Shown: piece after piece, positions 26,220 through 34,144 of the stretch
Layout of the letters: every line of letters begins with the position of its first letter
Position numbering within the stretch: the first letter of the stretch is position 1
Source: Pseudomonas hygromyciniae
GTDB taxonomy: Bacteria > Pseudomonadota > Gammaproteobacteria > Pseudomonadales > Pseudomonadaceae
Direction: 5' to 3'
DNA: 64,000 nt
Assembly (NCBI RefSeq): GCF_016925675.1
Contig: NZ_CP070506.1
Location: forward strand, 1,548,501 to 1,612,500
Program-made: the position numbers and the translations under genes
Notes under the pieces: model-generated
What the model saw: only the letters and a program-made list of their open reading frames with translations
The model's database searches: none
Told to the model about the DNA's origin: nothing

Positions 26220-27398
26220 TTATTTGGAAAGAAAACGCATCCCTTCTTCCAACCCGCGCAAGGTCAGCGGATACATCTGGTCCTCAATCAAATCCCGCAC
26301 GATATTGGTCGATGAGGTATAGCCCCAGGTATCTTTCGGATACGGGTTAATCCAGATCAGCTTCTTGTACTTCTCCATGAACCGCTGCATCCACACATAC
26401 CCCGGCTCCTCGTTCCAGTGCTCCACGCTGCCACCGGCCTGGGTGATTTCGTAAGGTGCCATGGCCGCGTCGCCGATAAAGATCACCTTGTAGTCGGCGC
26501 CGTACTTGTGCAGCAGGTCCTGGGTCGAGGTGCGCTCGGAAGTGCGGCGCATGTTGTTCTTCCACACGGATTCATAAATGAAGTTGTGGAAGTAGAAGTA
26601 CTCCAGGTGCTTGAACTCGGTCTTGCAGGCCGAAAACAGCTCCTCGCAGGTCTTGACGTGGGCATCCATCGATCCGCCGATGTCGAACAGCAACAGCAAT
26701 TTGACCGTGTTACGCCGTTCCGGACGCATCTGGATATTCAGCAGACCGGCGTCGCGGGCGGTGTGGTCGATGGTGCCGTCGATATCCAGCTCTTCGGCCG
26801 CACCCTGGCGCGCAAATTTGCGCAGGCGGCGCAGGGCCACCTTGATATTGCGCGTGCCCAGTTCTACCGAGTCATCGAGGTTCTTGTACTCGCGTTGGTC
26901 CCAGACCTTGACCGCCTTGCCCTGGCGCTTGCCGGCATCGCCCACGCGAATGCCCTCGGGGTTGAAGCCGCCGGAGCCGAACGGGCTGGTGCCGCCGGTA
27001 CCAATCCATTTGTTGCCGCCGGCGTGGCGTTCCTTTTGTTCTTCCAGGCGTTTCTTGAATTCTTCGATCAGCTTGTCCAGGCCACCCAGGGACTGGATCT
27101 GCGCGCGCTCTTCATCGCTCAGCGAACGCTCGAACTCCTTGCGCAGCCAGTCTTCGGGAATCAGCGCCTGCAAGTGATCGTCGAGTTTTTCCAGGCCGTT
27201 GAAGTAGGCACCGAAGGCACGGTCGAACTTGTCGAAATGGCGCTCGTCCTTCACCAGGATCGCCCGGGACAAGTAGTAGAACTCGTCCATGTCGGCGAAG
27301 GTCACCCGTTGTTTCAGGGCGTTGATCAGGTCCAGCAGTTCACGCACCGAGACCGGCACCTTGGCTGCACGCATTTCATTGAACAGGTTGAGCAGCAT
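26220..27398 (-). CDS. VWA-domain protein (CoxE-like), partner of MoxR
   Basis: A 392-residue cytoplasmic protein. A helical N-terminal region and a charged linker (KKRLEEQKERHAGGNK) precede a von Willebrand A domain from about residue 240. Its metal-ion site reads FDIGGSMD, that is DxGGS rather than the canonical DxSxS, with ATG-like IFIGDAAMAPYE later. Eleven bases downstream of the MoxR ATPase gene, it probably acts with it as a metal-dependent adaptor in assembling or activating a client complex. The client is unknown. Confidence 0.88.
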   Translation of the reverse strand: MLLNLFNEMRAAKVPVSVRELLDLINALKQRVTFADMDEFYYLSRAILVKDERHFDKFDRAFGAYFNGLEKLDDHLQALIPEDWLRKEFERSLSDEERAQIQSLGGLDKLIEEFKKRLEEQKERHAGGNKWIGTGGTSPFGSGGFNPEGIRVGDAGKRQGKAVKVWDQREYKNLDDSVELGTRNIKVALRRLRKFARQGAAEELDIDGTIDHTARDAGLLNIQMRPERRNTVKLLLLFDIGGSMDAHVKTCEELFSACKTEFKHLEYFYFHNFIYESVWKNNMRRTSERTSTQDLLHKYGADYKVIFIGDAAMAPYEITQAGGSVEHWNEEPGYVWMQRFMEKYKKLIWINPYPKDTWGYTSSTNIVRDLIEDQMYPLTLRGLEEGMRFLSK

Positions 27399-27409
27399 GG
27401 CAAAAGCCC

Positions 27410-28255
27410 TTATCGAGTGCCGCGACGGCTCATGAACGCCAGGCGCTCAAGCAGTTGCACATCCTGCTCGTTTTTCACCAGGGCGCCGGCCAGTGGCGGG
27501 ATAGCCTTGGTCGGATCACGCTCGCGCAGTACCGCTTCGCCGATGTTGTCGGCCATCAGCAGCTTGAGCCAGTCCACCAGTTCGGAGGTGGAGGGTTTTT
27601 TCTTCAGGCCCGGCACCTTGCGCACGTCGAAGAACACGTCCAGCGCTTCGCTGACCAGGTCTTTCTTGATATCCGGATAGTGCACGTCGACGATTTTCTG
27701 CAGGGTGGTGCGGTCGGGGAAGGCGATGTAGTGGAAGAAGCAGCGACGCAGGAACGCGTCCGGCAGCTCTTTCTCGTTGTTGGAGGTAATGATGATGATC
27801 GGGCGCTTCTTGGCCTTGATGGTCTCGTCGATTTCGTAGACGTAGAACTCCATCTTGTCGAGTTCTTGCAGCAGGTCGTTGGGGAATTCGATATCGGCCT
27901 TGTCGATCTCGTCGATCAGCAGGATCACCCGCTCATCGGACTCGAAAGCTTCCCACAGCTTGCCCTTCTTCAGGTAGTTGCGCACGTCATGGACCCTGTC
28001 CACGCCCAACTGCGAATCGCGCAGGCGGCTGACCGCATCGTATTCATACAGGCCCTGGTGCGCCTTGGTGGTGGACTTGATGTGCCAGGTAATCAAGCGG
28101 GCCCCGAACGATTCGGCCAGTTGTTCGGCGAGCATGGTCTTACCGGTGCCCGGCTCGCCCTTGACCAGCAGCGGGCGCTCCAATGTGATGGCAGCGTTGA
28201 CCGCCAGTTTCAGGTCATCGGTGGCAACGTAGGCCTGGGTGCCTTCGAACTTCAT
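27410..28255 (-). CDS. MoxR-family AAA+ ATPase
   Basis: A 281-residue AAA+ ATPase with Walker A GEPGTGKT (33-40), Walker B VILLIDEID (110-118), sensor 1 IIITSN and an arginine-finger helix FLRRCFFHYI. MoxR ATPases work with VWA proteins as chaperones for metal insertion or complex assembly, and the next gene encodes such a partner. The gene leads the two-gene operon; no target enzyme lies beside it. Confidence 0.93.
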   Translation of the reverse strand: MKFEGTQAYVATDDLKLAVNAAITLERPLLVKGEPGTGKTMLAEQLAESFGARLITWHIKSTTKAHQGLYEYDAVSRLRDSQLGVDRVHDVRNYLKKGKLWEAFESDERVILLIDEIDKADIEFPNDLLQELDKMEFYVYEIDETIKAKKRPIIIITSNNEKELPDAFLRRCFFHYIAFPDRTTLQKIVDVHYPDIKKDLVSEALDVFFDVRKVPGLKKKPSTSELVDWLKLLMADNIGEAVLRERDPTKAIPPLAGALVKNEQDVQLLERLAFMSRRGTR

Positions 28256-28372
28256 TTCTCAATCCTCGAACATGACGCCGGTAGTCAGCATGCCTGCGAC
28301 TATAGCGCGCAGCCCCGGTGACTGTGAACGCAGACGGGTTATTCAGTCTCTGAATGACCGGTCACACTAGGG

Positions 28373-29449
28373 TCAATCCGCGCTGGGCTTGGGTTGTTCG
28401 TAGCGGGCATTGAACGCCTGGACAAAACCATTGCGCAAAATCTGCAAAAACGCCTGGAATGCGCTGATATCTTGCTGGTGCACGCTACCACTGAGCTCGA
28501 CCCGTGTTGCGAACTGGTTTTTGCTCTGGTTCTTCAACACGGTTTCGCTGGCGCCGACCACGGCTTCCCAGATCGAGCGGAAAATCCCCTTGTCCTTATT
28601 CTCCACATCCTGCTGCCAGTCGAAGACTTCCACGTCCCGCAACAGTGGCTTGATATAACCGGTCAGTTGGGCTTTTTCGGCCTGGGCCTCGATGACCACG
28701 TCGCCGGTGCCGGCATTGAAGTCGAATTTGCCATAGGCCGAGGCGAAGTCGTTCATGCGCTTGAGCTGGATATCACGGGCGCGGAAGCGGAACTCGAAGT
28801 CTTCGAAATTGCTCAGCGGGTCGAAGGTCGCGCTGGATTCCAGCGGCGCATGCCCCAGCAACAGGGCCTTGCCGTCGAAGCGGGCATCGCGCTTGCCTTC
28901 GACATTCACCACATTGGTCAGGTTATAGAGGCTGGCGTTGACCTGGGTGGCGCCGATGTTGACCGGCGGTTTTGAATTGAAGTTGTGAAAGGCGATCTTG
29001 CCGTCGTCGATGCGCACTTCGTTGAGGGTAATGGGCAGCAGCTTGCCCAGTTGTGCCCGCCAGTCGGTGCCGCGACCGGTCTGGGACGCCTGTTTGTTGG
29101 GGCCGCCGTCGACGAAGTTGAGTTCTGGCTTGATGAACTGCACTTCGGCCACCACCGCATGGTCGTACCATAAGGAATGCCAGCTGACCGACAGATCGAT
29201 CACCGGGGCCTTGACGAACGGTACGGGCACCTTGCCATCGACCTTGACGATCTGCAGGCCGTTGATCCGGTACGCGCCGCGCCACAGCGCCAGGTCTACA
29301 TCAGTCACCTGGCCACGGTAGTCGCCCATATCGGCGAGTTTGTCGTTGAGGTAGTTGCGCACCAGGTAGGGCAGGGCGATATCCAGTGCCACCAGCACGA
29401 CCACCAGCCCGGCGACCGTCCATAGCGGCCAACTGTAGCGACGCTTCAT
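28373..29449 (-). CDS. DUF748-like (AsmA-related) envelope protein
   Basis: A 358-residue protein anchored by one N-terminal TM helix (WPLWTVAGLVVVLVALDIAL), with a periplasmic body of repeated beta segments typical of DUF748/AsmA-like bridges (VDLALWRGAYRINGLQI, LNEVRIDDGKIAFHNF). Its likely place is the inner membrane facing the periplasm; these proteins are linked to envelope lipid or protein trafficking in other bacteria. The start at 29449 follows GGAGG. A longer open frame upstream overlaps the cysK promoter and is not used. Confidence 0.8.
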   Translation of the reverse strand: MKRRYSWPLWTVAGLVVVLVALDIALPYLVRNYLNDKLADMGDYRGQVTDVDLALWRGAYRINGLQIVKVDGKVPVPFVKAPVIDLSVSWHSLWYDHAVVAEVQFIKPELNFVDGGPNKQASQTGRGTDWRAQLGKLLPITLNEVRIDDGKIAFHNFNSKPPVNIGATQVNASLYNLTNVVNVEGKRDARFDGKALLLGHAPLESSATFDPLSNFEDFEFRFRARDIQLKRMNDFASAYGKFDFNAGTGDVVIEAQAEKAQLTGYIKPLLRDVEVFDWQQDVENKDKGIFRSIWEAVVGASETVLKNQSKNQFATRVELSGSVHQQDISAFQAFLQILRNGFVQAFNARYEQPKPSAD

Positions 29450-29573
29450 AGGTTTTTCCTCCCTGTGTATAGGCGGTTGACTACGCAGGCAGCGCCAACG
29501 TTCCTCGACTGGACGCCTTGGAGTACGAGGCATACCCTTGTTGCCTTCTTGAAACCGCCTAAAGGACCCCGCC

Positions 29574-30548
29574 ATGAGCCGCATTTTTGCAGACAACGCG
29601 CACTCCATCGGTAACACGCCCCTGGTTCAGATCAACCGCATCGCGCCCCGTGGTGTGACCATCCTGGCCAAGATCGAAGGGCGTAACCCTGGGTATTCGG
29701 TGAAGTGCCGGATCGGCGCGAACATGATCTGGGACGCGGAAAGCAGCGGAAAACTCAAGCCCGGCATGACCATCGTCGAGCCGACTTCAGGTAACACCGG
29801 GATTGGCCTGGCCTTTGTCGCCGCTGCCCGTGGCTACAAGTTGTTGCTGACCATGCCTGCGTCCATGAGCATCGAGCGACGCAAGGTGCTCAAGGCCCTG
29901 GGCGCCGAACTGGTGTTGACCGAGCCGGCCAAGGGCATGAAAGGCGCCATCGAAAAGGCCGGCGAAATCCTCGCCAGTGACCCGGCGACCTACTTTATGC
30001 CGGCCCAGTTCGACAACCCGGCCAACCCGGCCATCCATGAGAAAACCACTGGCCCGGAAATCTGGAACGACACCGATGGCGCCGTGGATGTGCTGGTAGC
30101 GGGTGTCGGCACGGGCGGGACCATCACCGGTGTGTCGCGTTACATCAAGAATACCGCGGGCAAACCGATCCTCTCGGTGGCCGTGGAGCCCATCAGCTCG
30201 CCGGTGATTACCCAGGCGTTGGCCGGTGAGGAAATCAAGCCCAGCCCCCACAAGATCCAGGGCATTGGCGCCGGTTTTGTGCCGAAGAACCTCGACTTGT
30301 CGATGGTCGACCGGGTGGAGTTGGTCAGTGACGAGGAGTCCAAGGCCATGGCCCGGCGCTTGATGCAGGAAGAAGGCATCCTGTGCGGGATTTCCTGTGG
30401 TGCGGCGATGGCCGTGGCCGTGCGTCTGGCCGAGAAACCGGAAATGCAGGGCAAGACCATCGTGGTGATCCTGCCGGACTCCGGCGAGCGTTACCTGTCG
30501 AGCATGCTATTTAGCGATCTGTTCACCGACCAGGAAAACCAGGCCTGA
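29574..30548 (+). CDS. cysK: cysteine synthase A (O-acetylserine sulfhydrylase)
   Basis: A 324-residue PLP enzyme that makes L-cysteine from O-acetylserine and sulfide. The Schiff-base lysine is Lys44 in [14 protein letters not shown] (71-76) binds the substrate carboxylate and GTGGT the PLP phosphate. The N-terminus is of the Pseudomonas CysK kind ([20 protein letters not shown]). CysM is the less likely alternative. Single gene with a REP pair right after the stop. Confidence 0.92.
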   Translation: MSRIFADNAHSIGNTPLVQINRIAPRGVTILAKIEGRNPGYSVKCRIGANMIWDAESSGKLKPGMTIVEPTSGNTGIGLAFVAAARGYKLLLTMPASMSIERRKVLKALGAELVLTEPAKGMKGAIEKAGEILASDPATYFMPAQFDNPANPAIHEKTTGPEIWNDTDGAVDVLVAGVGTGGTITGVSRYIKNTAGKPILSVAVEPISSPVITQALAGEEIKPSPHKIQGIGAGFVPKNLDLSMVDRVELVSDEESKAMARRLMQEEGILCGISCGAAMAVAVRLAEKPEMQGKTIVVILPDSGERYLSSMLFSDLFTDQENQA

Positions 30549-30550
30549 CC

Positions 30551-30666
30551 CTGTAGGAGCGAGCTTGCTCGCGAAGACCCTGAGGGCGCCGCGTCTAACC
30601 AGAAGGCACGCGTACCGTTTTCATTCTTCCCCTGAATGCCCCTTGCAGACACGCTCGCTCCTACAG
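30551..30666. repeat. REP-type inverted repeat (family B), diverged right arm
   Basis: CTGTAGGAGCGAGCTTGCTC starts the left arm. The right arm ends GCTCGCTCCTACAG at 30653-30666, but its inner half is altered (GCAGACAC). It begins three bases after the cysK stop codon. Confidence 0.7.
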
Positions 30667-30849
30667 AAATCGGGTTGATCCAAATCAGCCCGGTTTTATG
30701 CCCTTTATGCATAATTGATTGCTCGCCGCGCGCCCTTTAAAACGTATTGTTGGATAACGCGGGTTTTTCCTCCGGCCTGGAGTGTTTATCATGGCCGGCT
30801 GCTATGTCGGGTTTCCCGCTGCCGGGAGGCTATTTCCAGGAGTTGCTGC

Positions 30850-31788
30850 ATGACCTTTTCTTTGGCCGCCAAGCTGTCGGTGCTGCTGTTGTTTATCGGC
30901 AGTACGCTTTACGTGCATTTGCGCGGCAAGGCGCGTTTGCCGGTGCTGCGCCAGTTCGTCAACCATTCGGCGCTGTTCGCCCCGTATAACGCCTTGATGT
31001 ACATCTTTTCGGCTGTGCCGTCCAAGCCTTACCTGGACCGCAGCAAGTTCCCGGAACTGGACGTGCTCAAGGACAACTGGGAAGTGATCCGCGACGAGGC
31101 CATGCATCTGTTCGACGAAGGCTATATCCGCGCCGCCGAGAAGAACAACGATGCCGGTTTCGGCTCGTTCTTCAAGAAGGGCTGGAAGCGCTTCTACCTC
31201 AAGTGGTACGACAAACCGCTGCCATCGGCCGAGTTGCTGTGCCCTAAAACCGTGGCCCTGGTCAGCAGCATCCCCAACGTCAAGGGCGCCATGTTTGCCC
31301 TGTTGCCGGGCGGCAGCCACCTCAATCCCCATCGCGACCCGTTCGCCGGGTCCCTGCGTTATCACTTGGGGTTGTCGACGCCCAACTCCGACGACTGCCG
31401 CATTTTCGTCGATGGCCAGATCTACGCCTGGCGCGATGGCGAAGATGTGATGTTCGACGAAACCTACGTGCACTGGGTGAAGAACGAAACCGAGAAGACC
31501 CGGGTGATTCTGTTCTGCGATATCGAGCGCCCCCTGAGCAACCGATTGATGACCCGTATCAACCGCTGGGTCAGTGCCCAGTTGGGCCGCGCGACTGCGC
31601 CACAGAACCTGGATGACGAGCGCGTGGGCGGGATCAACCAGGCCTATGCCTGGAGCAAGAGCTTCAGCGATCGCTTCAGTGGTGTGGTCAAGCAGTGGAA
31701 GCGCAAGCACCCCAAAGCCTATCGCGTCATGCGGCCGGTATTGGCGGCGGTGGTGGTGGGGGCGTTGGTGTATTGGTTGTTTGGCTGA
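30850..31788 (+). CDS. lpxO: LpxO-type lipid A 2-hydroxylase (aspartyl/asparaginyl beta-hydroxylase family)
   Basis: A 312-residue Fe(II)/2-oxoglutarate dioxygenase. N- and C-terminal hydrophobic helices (LSVLLLFIGSTLYVHL; VLAAVVVGALVYWLFG) place it at the inner membrane. The iron and oxoglutarate ligands are visible as HLNPHRDPFAG with RYHLGL, and HWVKNETEKTRVILFCDIERP. The family hydroxylates the secondary acyl chain of lipid A at C2. The start at 30850 has GGAG nine bases upstream. Its original terminator has been split by an insertion element. Confidence 0.85.
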   Translation: MTFSLAAKLSVLLLFIGSTLYVHLRGKARLPVLRQFVNHSALFAPYNALMYIFSAVPSKPYLDRSKFPELDVLKDNWEVIRDEAMHLFDEGYIRAAEKNNDAGFGSFFKKGWKRFYLKWYDKPLPSAELLCPKTVALVSSIPNVKGAMFALLPGGSHLNPHRDPFAGSLRYHLGLSTPNSDDCRIFVDGQIYAWRDGEDVMFDETYVHWVKNETEKTRVILFCDIERPLSNRLMTRINRWVSAQLGRATAPQNLDDERVGGINQAYAWSKSFSDRFSGVVKQWKRKHPKAYRVMRPVLAAVVVGALVYWLFG

Positions 31789-31862
31789 TACCTGAGCCTG
31801 AAATAAAAAACGCTCCTTGCTCAGGGTGTGTGAAAACCTAGCAATCTGCCGCAGGGTTTAAG

Positions 31863-31894
31863 AAAATGCCCGTATCGCAAGATACGGGCATTTT
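31863..31894. terminator. subterminal hairpin at the IS left end
   Basis: AAAATGCCCGTATC and GATACGGGCATTTT form a perfect 14-bp stem with loop GCAA just before the transposase start (31899). It ends in a T run, so it can stop transcription entering the element from lpxO. Confidence 0.7.
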
Positions 31895-31898
31895 TCTT

Positions 31899-32845
31899 AT
31901 GCGCTATATCCAAGGTGAAGACCGTACACAAGGCACTCTGTTTCCAGTCTCACTGGATGAGCTCATTCCCGAAGACCATCTGGTTCGGGTGATAGAGGCC
32001 TATATTTCCCTGCTGGACCTTGAGCAACTGGGGTTCGACAAAGCCGTTGCGAAAGCAACCGGACGGCCTTCGTACCACCCCGGCGACCTGCTCAAACTCT
32101 ATCTCTACGGCTATTTCCAACAGGTTCGTTCCTCAAGGCGGTTGGAGGCTGAGTGCCAGCGCAACGTCGAGGTCATGTGGCTGTTGGGGCGACTGGCTCC
32201 GGACTTTAAAACCATCGCTGATTTTCACCGAGACAACAGTGCAGCGTTTGTCGCGACATGCCGCGCGTTTGTCCGGTTCTGTCGGGCTGCCGGCCTGATT
32301 GGGGGCGACCTGGTGGCTATCGACGGCAGTAAATTCCAGGCCGTAGCTTCGAATCGAAAACACATAACCCCCAGAAAGCTTCAGCAGCTGTCCCACCCAA
32401 TCGAGCCGTAAATATTAAGGGTGGCGAAGAGCAATTATTTGATCGCACGCTCTTTGGTTACCACGAAGAAAGTGAGACCTACCAATGCTCCAACAACAAG
32501 GCTCTCACGCTTAAAGCCCTCAACAAAGGCGACCGGATTTACCATGCTGCCATCGATGAGTGCGCCGCTTGCCCGCTGAAAAGTCGGTGTACCAAGGCAG
32601 AACGCCGATACGTTACGCATCATGCCCACGAAGCCGTATTTGAGCGAATGGAACAGCGAATGAAGGCCAATCCCGACATGATGGTCAACCGACGATCTAT
32701 CGTCGAACACCCGTTTGGAAATCTGAAGCAATGGGTTATGGGCAATGCCCGGTTCCTGCTTCGACAACTGAAAGGCACACGAACGGAAATGGCGCTGGCG
32801 ATACAGGTGTACAACCTGAAAAGGGCCATAAATGATGGAGTTGAT
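31899..32845 (+). pseudogene. IS1182-family transposase, central part deleted and out of frame
   Basis: The N-terminal part (31899-32411) reads MRYIQGEDRTQGTLFPVSLD and later GDLLKLYLYGYFQQVRSSRR, WLLGRLAPDFKTIADFHRDN and the first DDE Asp region LVAIDGSKFQAVASN. It stops soon after. The C-terminal part resumes in another frame from about 32402 (GGEEQLFDRTLFGYHEES, CAACPLKSRCTKAERR, RRSIVEHPFGNLKQWVMGN, EMALAIQVYNLKRA). Around 200 residues between them, including the second catalytic Asp, are missing. The true C-terminal end is not certain; it is placed here before the hairpin at 32846. The protein cannot be active. Confidence 0.85.
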
Positions 32846-32918
32846 GGGCTGAAAAGCCCTTTTTTGTTATCCGAAACTGCAAAAGCAAATGCCCCGACAA
32901 GTCGGGGCATTTGCTTTT
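32846..32918. terminator. two hairpins at the IS right end
   Basis: GGGCT-GAAA-AGCCC with six T (32846-32865) is a normal intrinsic terminator for the transposase. A second perfect 18-bp stem with loop AA (32881-32918, AAAAGCAAATGCCCCGAC and its inverse) has T runs on both strands and lies 16 bases before the right inverted repeat. Confidence 0.75.
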
Positions 32919-32977
32919 TACCGGCGTGGGCTGCGTTTTCACACAGCCTGTTGCTGGAGCGTTTTTTATGTCTGCAG

Positions 32978-33136
32978 TTACTTGCGTCCCGCTAGCACGC
33001 CTTGTGGTTCGTCGACCCCTTCCAGGAGCGCCCGGACAATACGTGGATCAACGACGGTTTGGCGCGTGTTGACACGATCCAAGGCGCGGAGTGCTTTTTT
33101 GCCCTTGGCAGATTTGCTGTCAATGAGACCTTTCAT
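32978..33136 (-). CDS. 52-residue basic protein of unknown function
   Basis: Starts MKGLIDSKSAKGKKALRALD and ends EPQGVLAGRK. About a quarter of the residues are Lys or Arg, with a predicted helix-rich middle (PRIVRALLEGV). A strong GGAGG lies seven bases before the ATG at 33136. It begins 40 bases after the stop of the GNAT-like gene on the same strand and ends 11 bases before the split terminator, so it is almost certainly a real gene and cotranscribed. No family is recognised; a nucleic-acid-binding or antitoxin-like role would be a guess. Confidence 0.7.
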   Translation of the reverse strand: MKGLIDSKSAKGKKALRALDRVNTRQTVVDPRIVRALLEGVDEPQGVLAGRK

Positions 33137-33176
33137 AGTGCCTCCAGTTGATCATTAATTAAGCGATTTCCTGATG

Positions 33177-33716
33177 CTAGGTGCAGGCCAGATCCTTTGC
33201 AAGCCTGCCCGACGCATCGAACACAAAACCGAGCTTTTCGTAGGTAGGGACCGCCCCTTGCACAGGTTCCTGTATTTCAATGGTCTTGCTGCCGACGATC
33301 TGCGCATAGTGTTCAACGGCCATGAGTGCGAGAGGTGCAATGTACCCGCGTAACGAGTGTGTGCCGCCCGGCCTGGCTTCCAGCCGTACAACTCGCATTC
33401 TTTTGCGGCTGTGGTTTGGGTTCGCGAAGCACAACCCGCAGAGTTCACGATCCGACCAGATCGATAAGTCAAAATACATCAGCTCCTTCGCTTTCCACTG
33501 TACGACGTCGTCCCATGAAAAGTGGCTGGATTCCCAAGTGTGATAAGCATTCAGTGCTGCCCCATCGATGGCTTCAAACCTGACTCTCTGTGGGTTGAAA
33601 GCGGTGTCGACATTCTGCCCTTGAGGTGTCGGCAGCCGGGCAAGTGTTGCACTGGCAAGGTTCCTGGTTTTGGATCTGTTTAGTTGATACCTGAGAAAGG
33701 TGTGTGGTCGTGGCAT
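33177..33716 (-). CDS. GNAT-like acetyltransferase-fold protein
   Basis: A 179-residue protein. Residues about 70-165 follow the GNAT order: ELCGLCFANPN (beta strands), RMRVVRLEARPGGTHSLRGY in the acetyl-CoA loop position, IAPLALMAVEHYAQIVG helix, KTIEIQEPV strand, and the closing AVPTYEKLGFVFD typical of motif B. The N-terminal 60 residues are unlike ordinary GNAT enzymes. The usual Q/RxxGxG/A pyrophosphate loop is altered to RPGGTHSLRG. AAGGG precedes the ATG. Substrate unknown; paired with the 52-residue protein gene. Confidence 0.65.
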   Translation of the reverse strand: MPRPHTFLRYQLNRSKTRNLASATLARLPTPQGQNVDTAFNPQRVRFEAIDGAALNAYHTWESSHFSWDDVVQWKAKELMYFDLSIWSDRELCGLCFANPNHSRKRMRVVRLEARPGGTHSLRGYIAPLALMAVEHYAQIVGSKTIEIQEPVQGAVPTYEKLGFVFDASGRLAKDLACT

Positions 33717-33883
33717 CGGCGCCCTTGAGTCATGAATAGTGGGGTTTTCGCAGCCTAGGCACTGATCGGTCGCCTGTCCTTACTGGCCTTTTGGCAAAGC
33801 CATTGCAAAGCGTGTCACCGGCTGGTTATAGTCGGCGCCAGGTGTTTCACCACACCTTTAATCCCTTCAAAAAAGATCAGCCC

Positions 33884-34048
33884 ATGCCTGCTTCCCCACG
33901 CATAGCGGTAGTCGATTCAGCGGTCAACGCTGCGGTCGTGCCGTGTGGGAGCCAGCAGCCTGTGCAGATTAGTCATTACCCTCCACCTGTCAGTAGCACG
34001 CCGGTGTACGCAGTCGTATCACCGCCGGGCGTTGGCATTTCGGGCTGA
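33884..34048 (+). CDS. possible small protein, proline-rich C-terminus
   Basis: A 54-residue open frame (MPASPRIAVVDSAVNAAVVP... ending VVSPPGVGISG). It has sensible codon use for this genome, only a weak AGATCAG ribosome-binding site, and a terminator-like hairpin 50 bases after the stop. No domain is recognised. The rest of 33717-34144 shows no other gene. Confidence 0.4.
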   Translation: MPASPRIAVVDSAVNAAVVPCGSQQPVQISHYPPPVSSTPVYAVVSPPGVGISG

Positions 34049-34098
34049 TCCGCAGATCACTGTTGCCCGTTGCCTGCCTGTACCGAACCTACTGAATT

Positions 34099-34121
34099 TC
34101 AGCCTTGGCTGAGTTGGCTTT
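34099..34121 (+). terminator. terminator-like hairpin before the EamA gene
   Basis: TCAGCC-TT-GGCTGA is followed after GTT by GGCTTTTT. It could end transcription of the upstream small ORF; the two-base loop would have to open one pair. Confidence 0.35.
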
Positions 34122-34144
34122 TTGCCTGACTACAGGTGTTCATC

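Larger units (their letters stand above)
31822..32950 (+). mobile_element. IS1182-family insertion sequence, internally deleted
   Basis: The terminal inverted repeats are CAGGGTGTGTGAAAAC (31822-31837) and the inverse of CAGGCTGTGTGAAAAC (32935-32950), 15 of 16 identical. TTGCT flanks both ends (31817-31821, 32951-32955) as a target duplication. The element is 1129 bases, shorter than full IS1182 elements, and the transposase lacks its middle. Family assignment rests on the transposase N- and C-terminal sequences. Confidence 0.85.
31805..32967. terminator. bidirectional terminator split by an insertion element
   Basis: AAAAAACGCTCC (31805-31816) and GGAGCGTTTTTT (32956-32967) are perfect inverse complements. 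Joined through one copy of TTGCT they form a 12-bp stem with a 5-base loop, with T tract on either strand. It would have served lpxO on the plus strand and the 52-residue protein gene on the minus strand. The IS remnant now lies inside the loop. Confidence 0.85.

Noticed and set aside
26418..28321. Two long plus-strand frames over the VWA and MoxR genes
   Set aside because: Antisense shadows; the minus-strand products have complete family motifs.
30491..30712. 73-codon minus-strand frame after cysK
   Set aside because: It is made largely of the REP element and the cysK 3' end.
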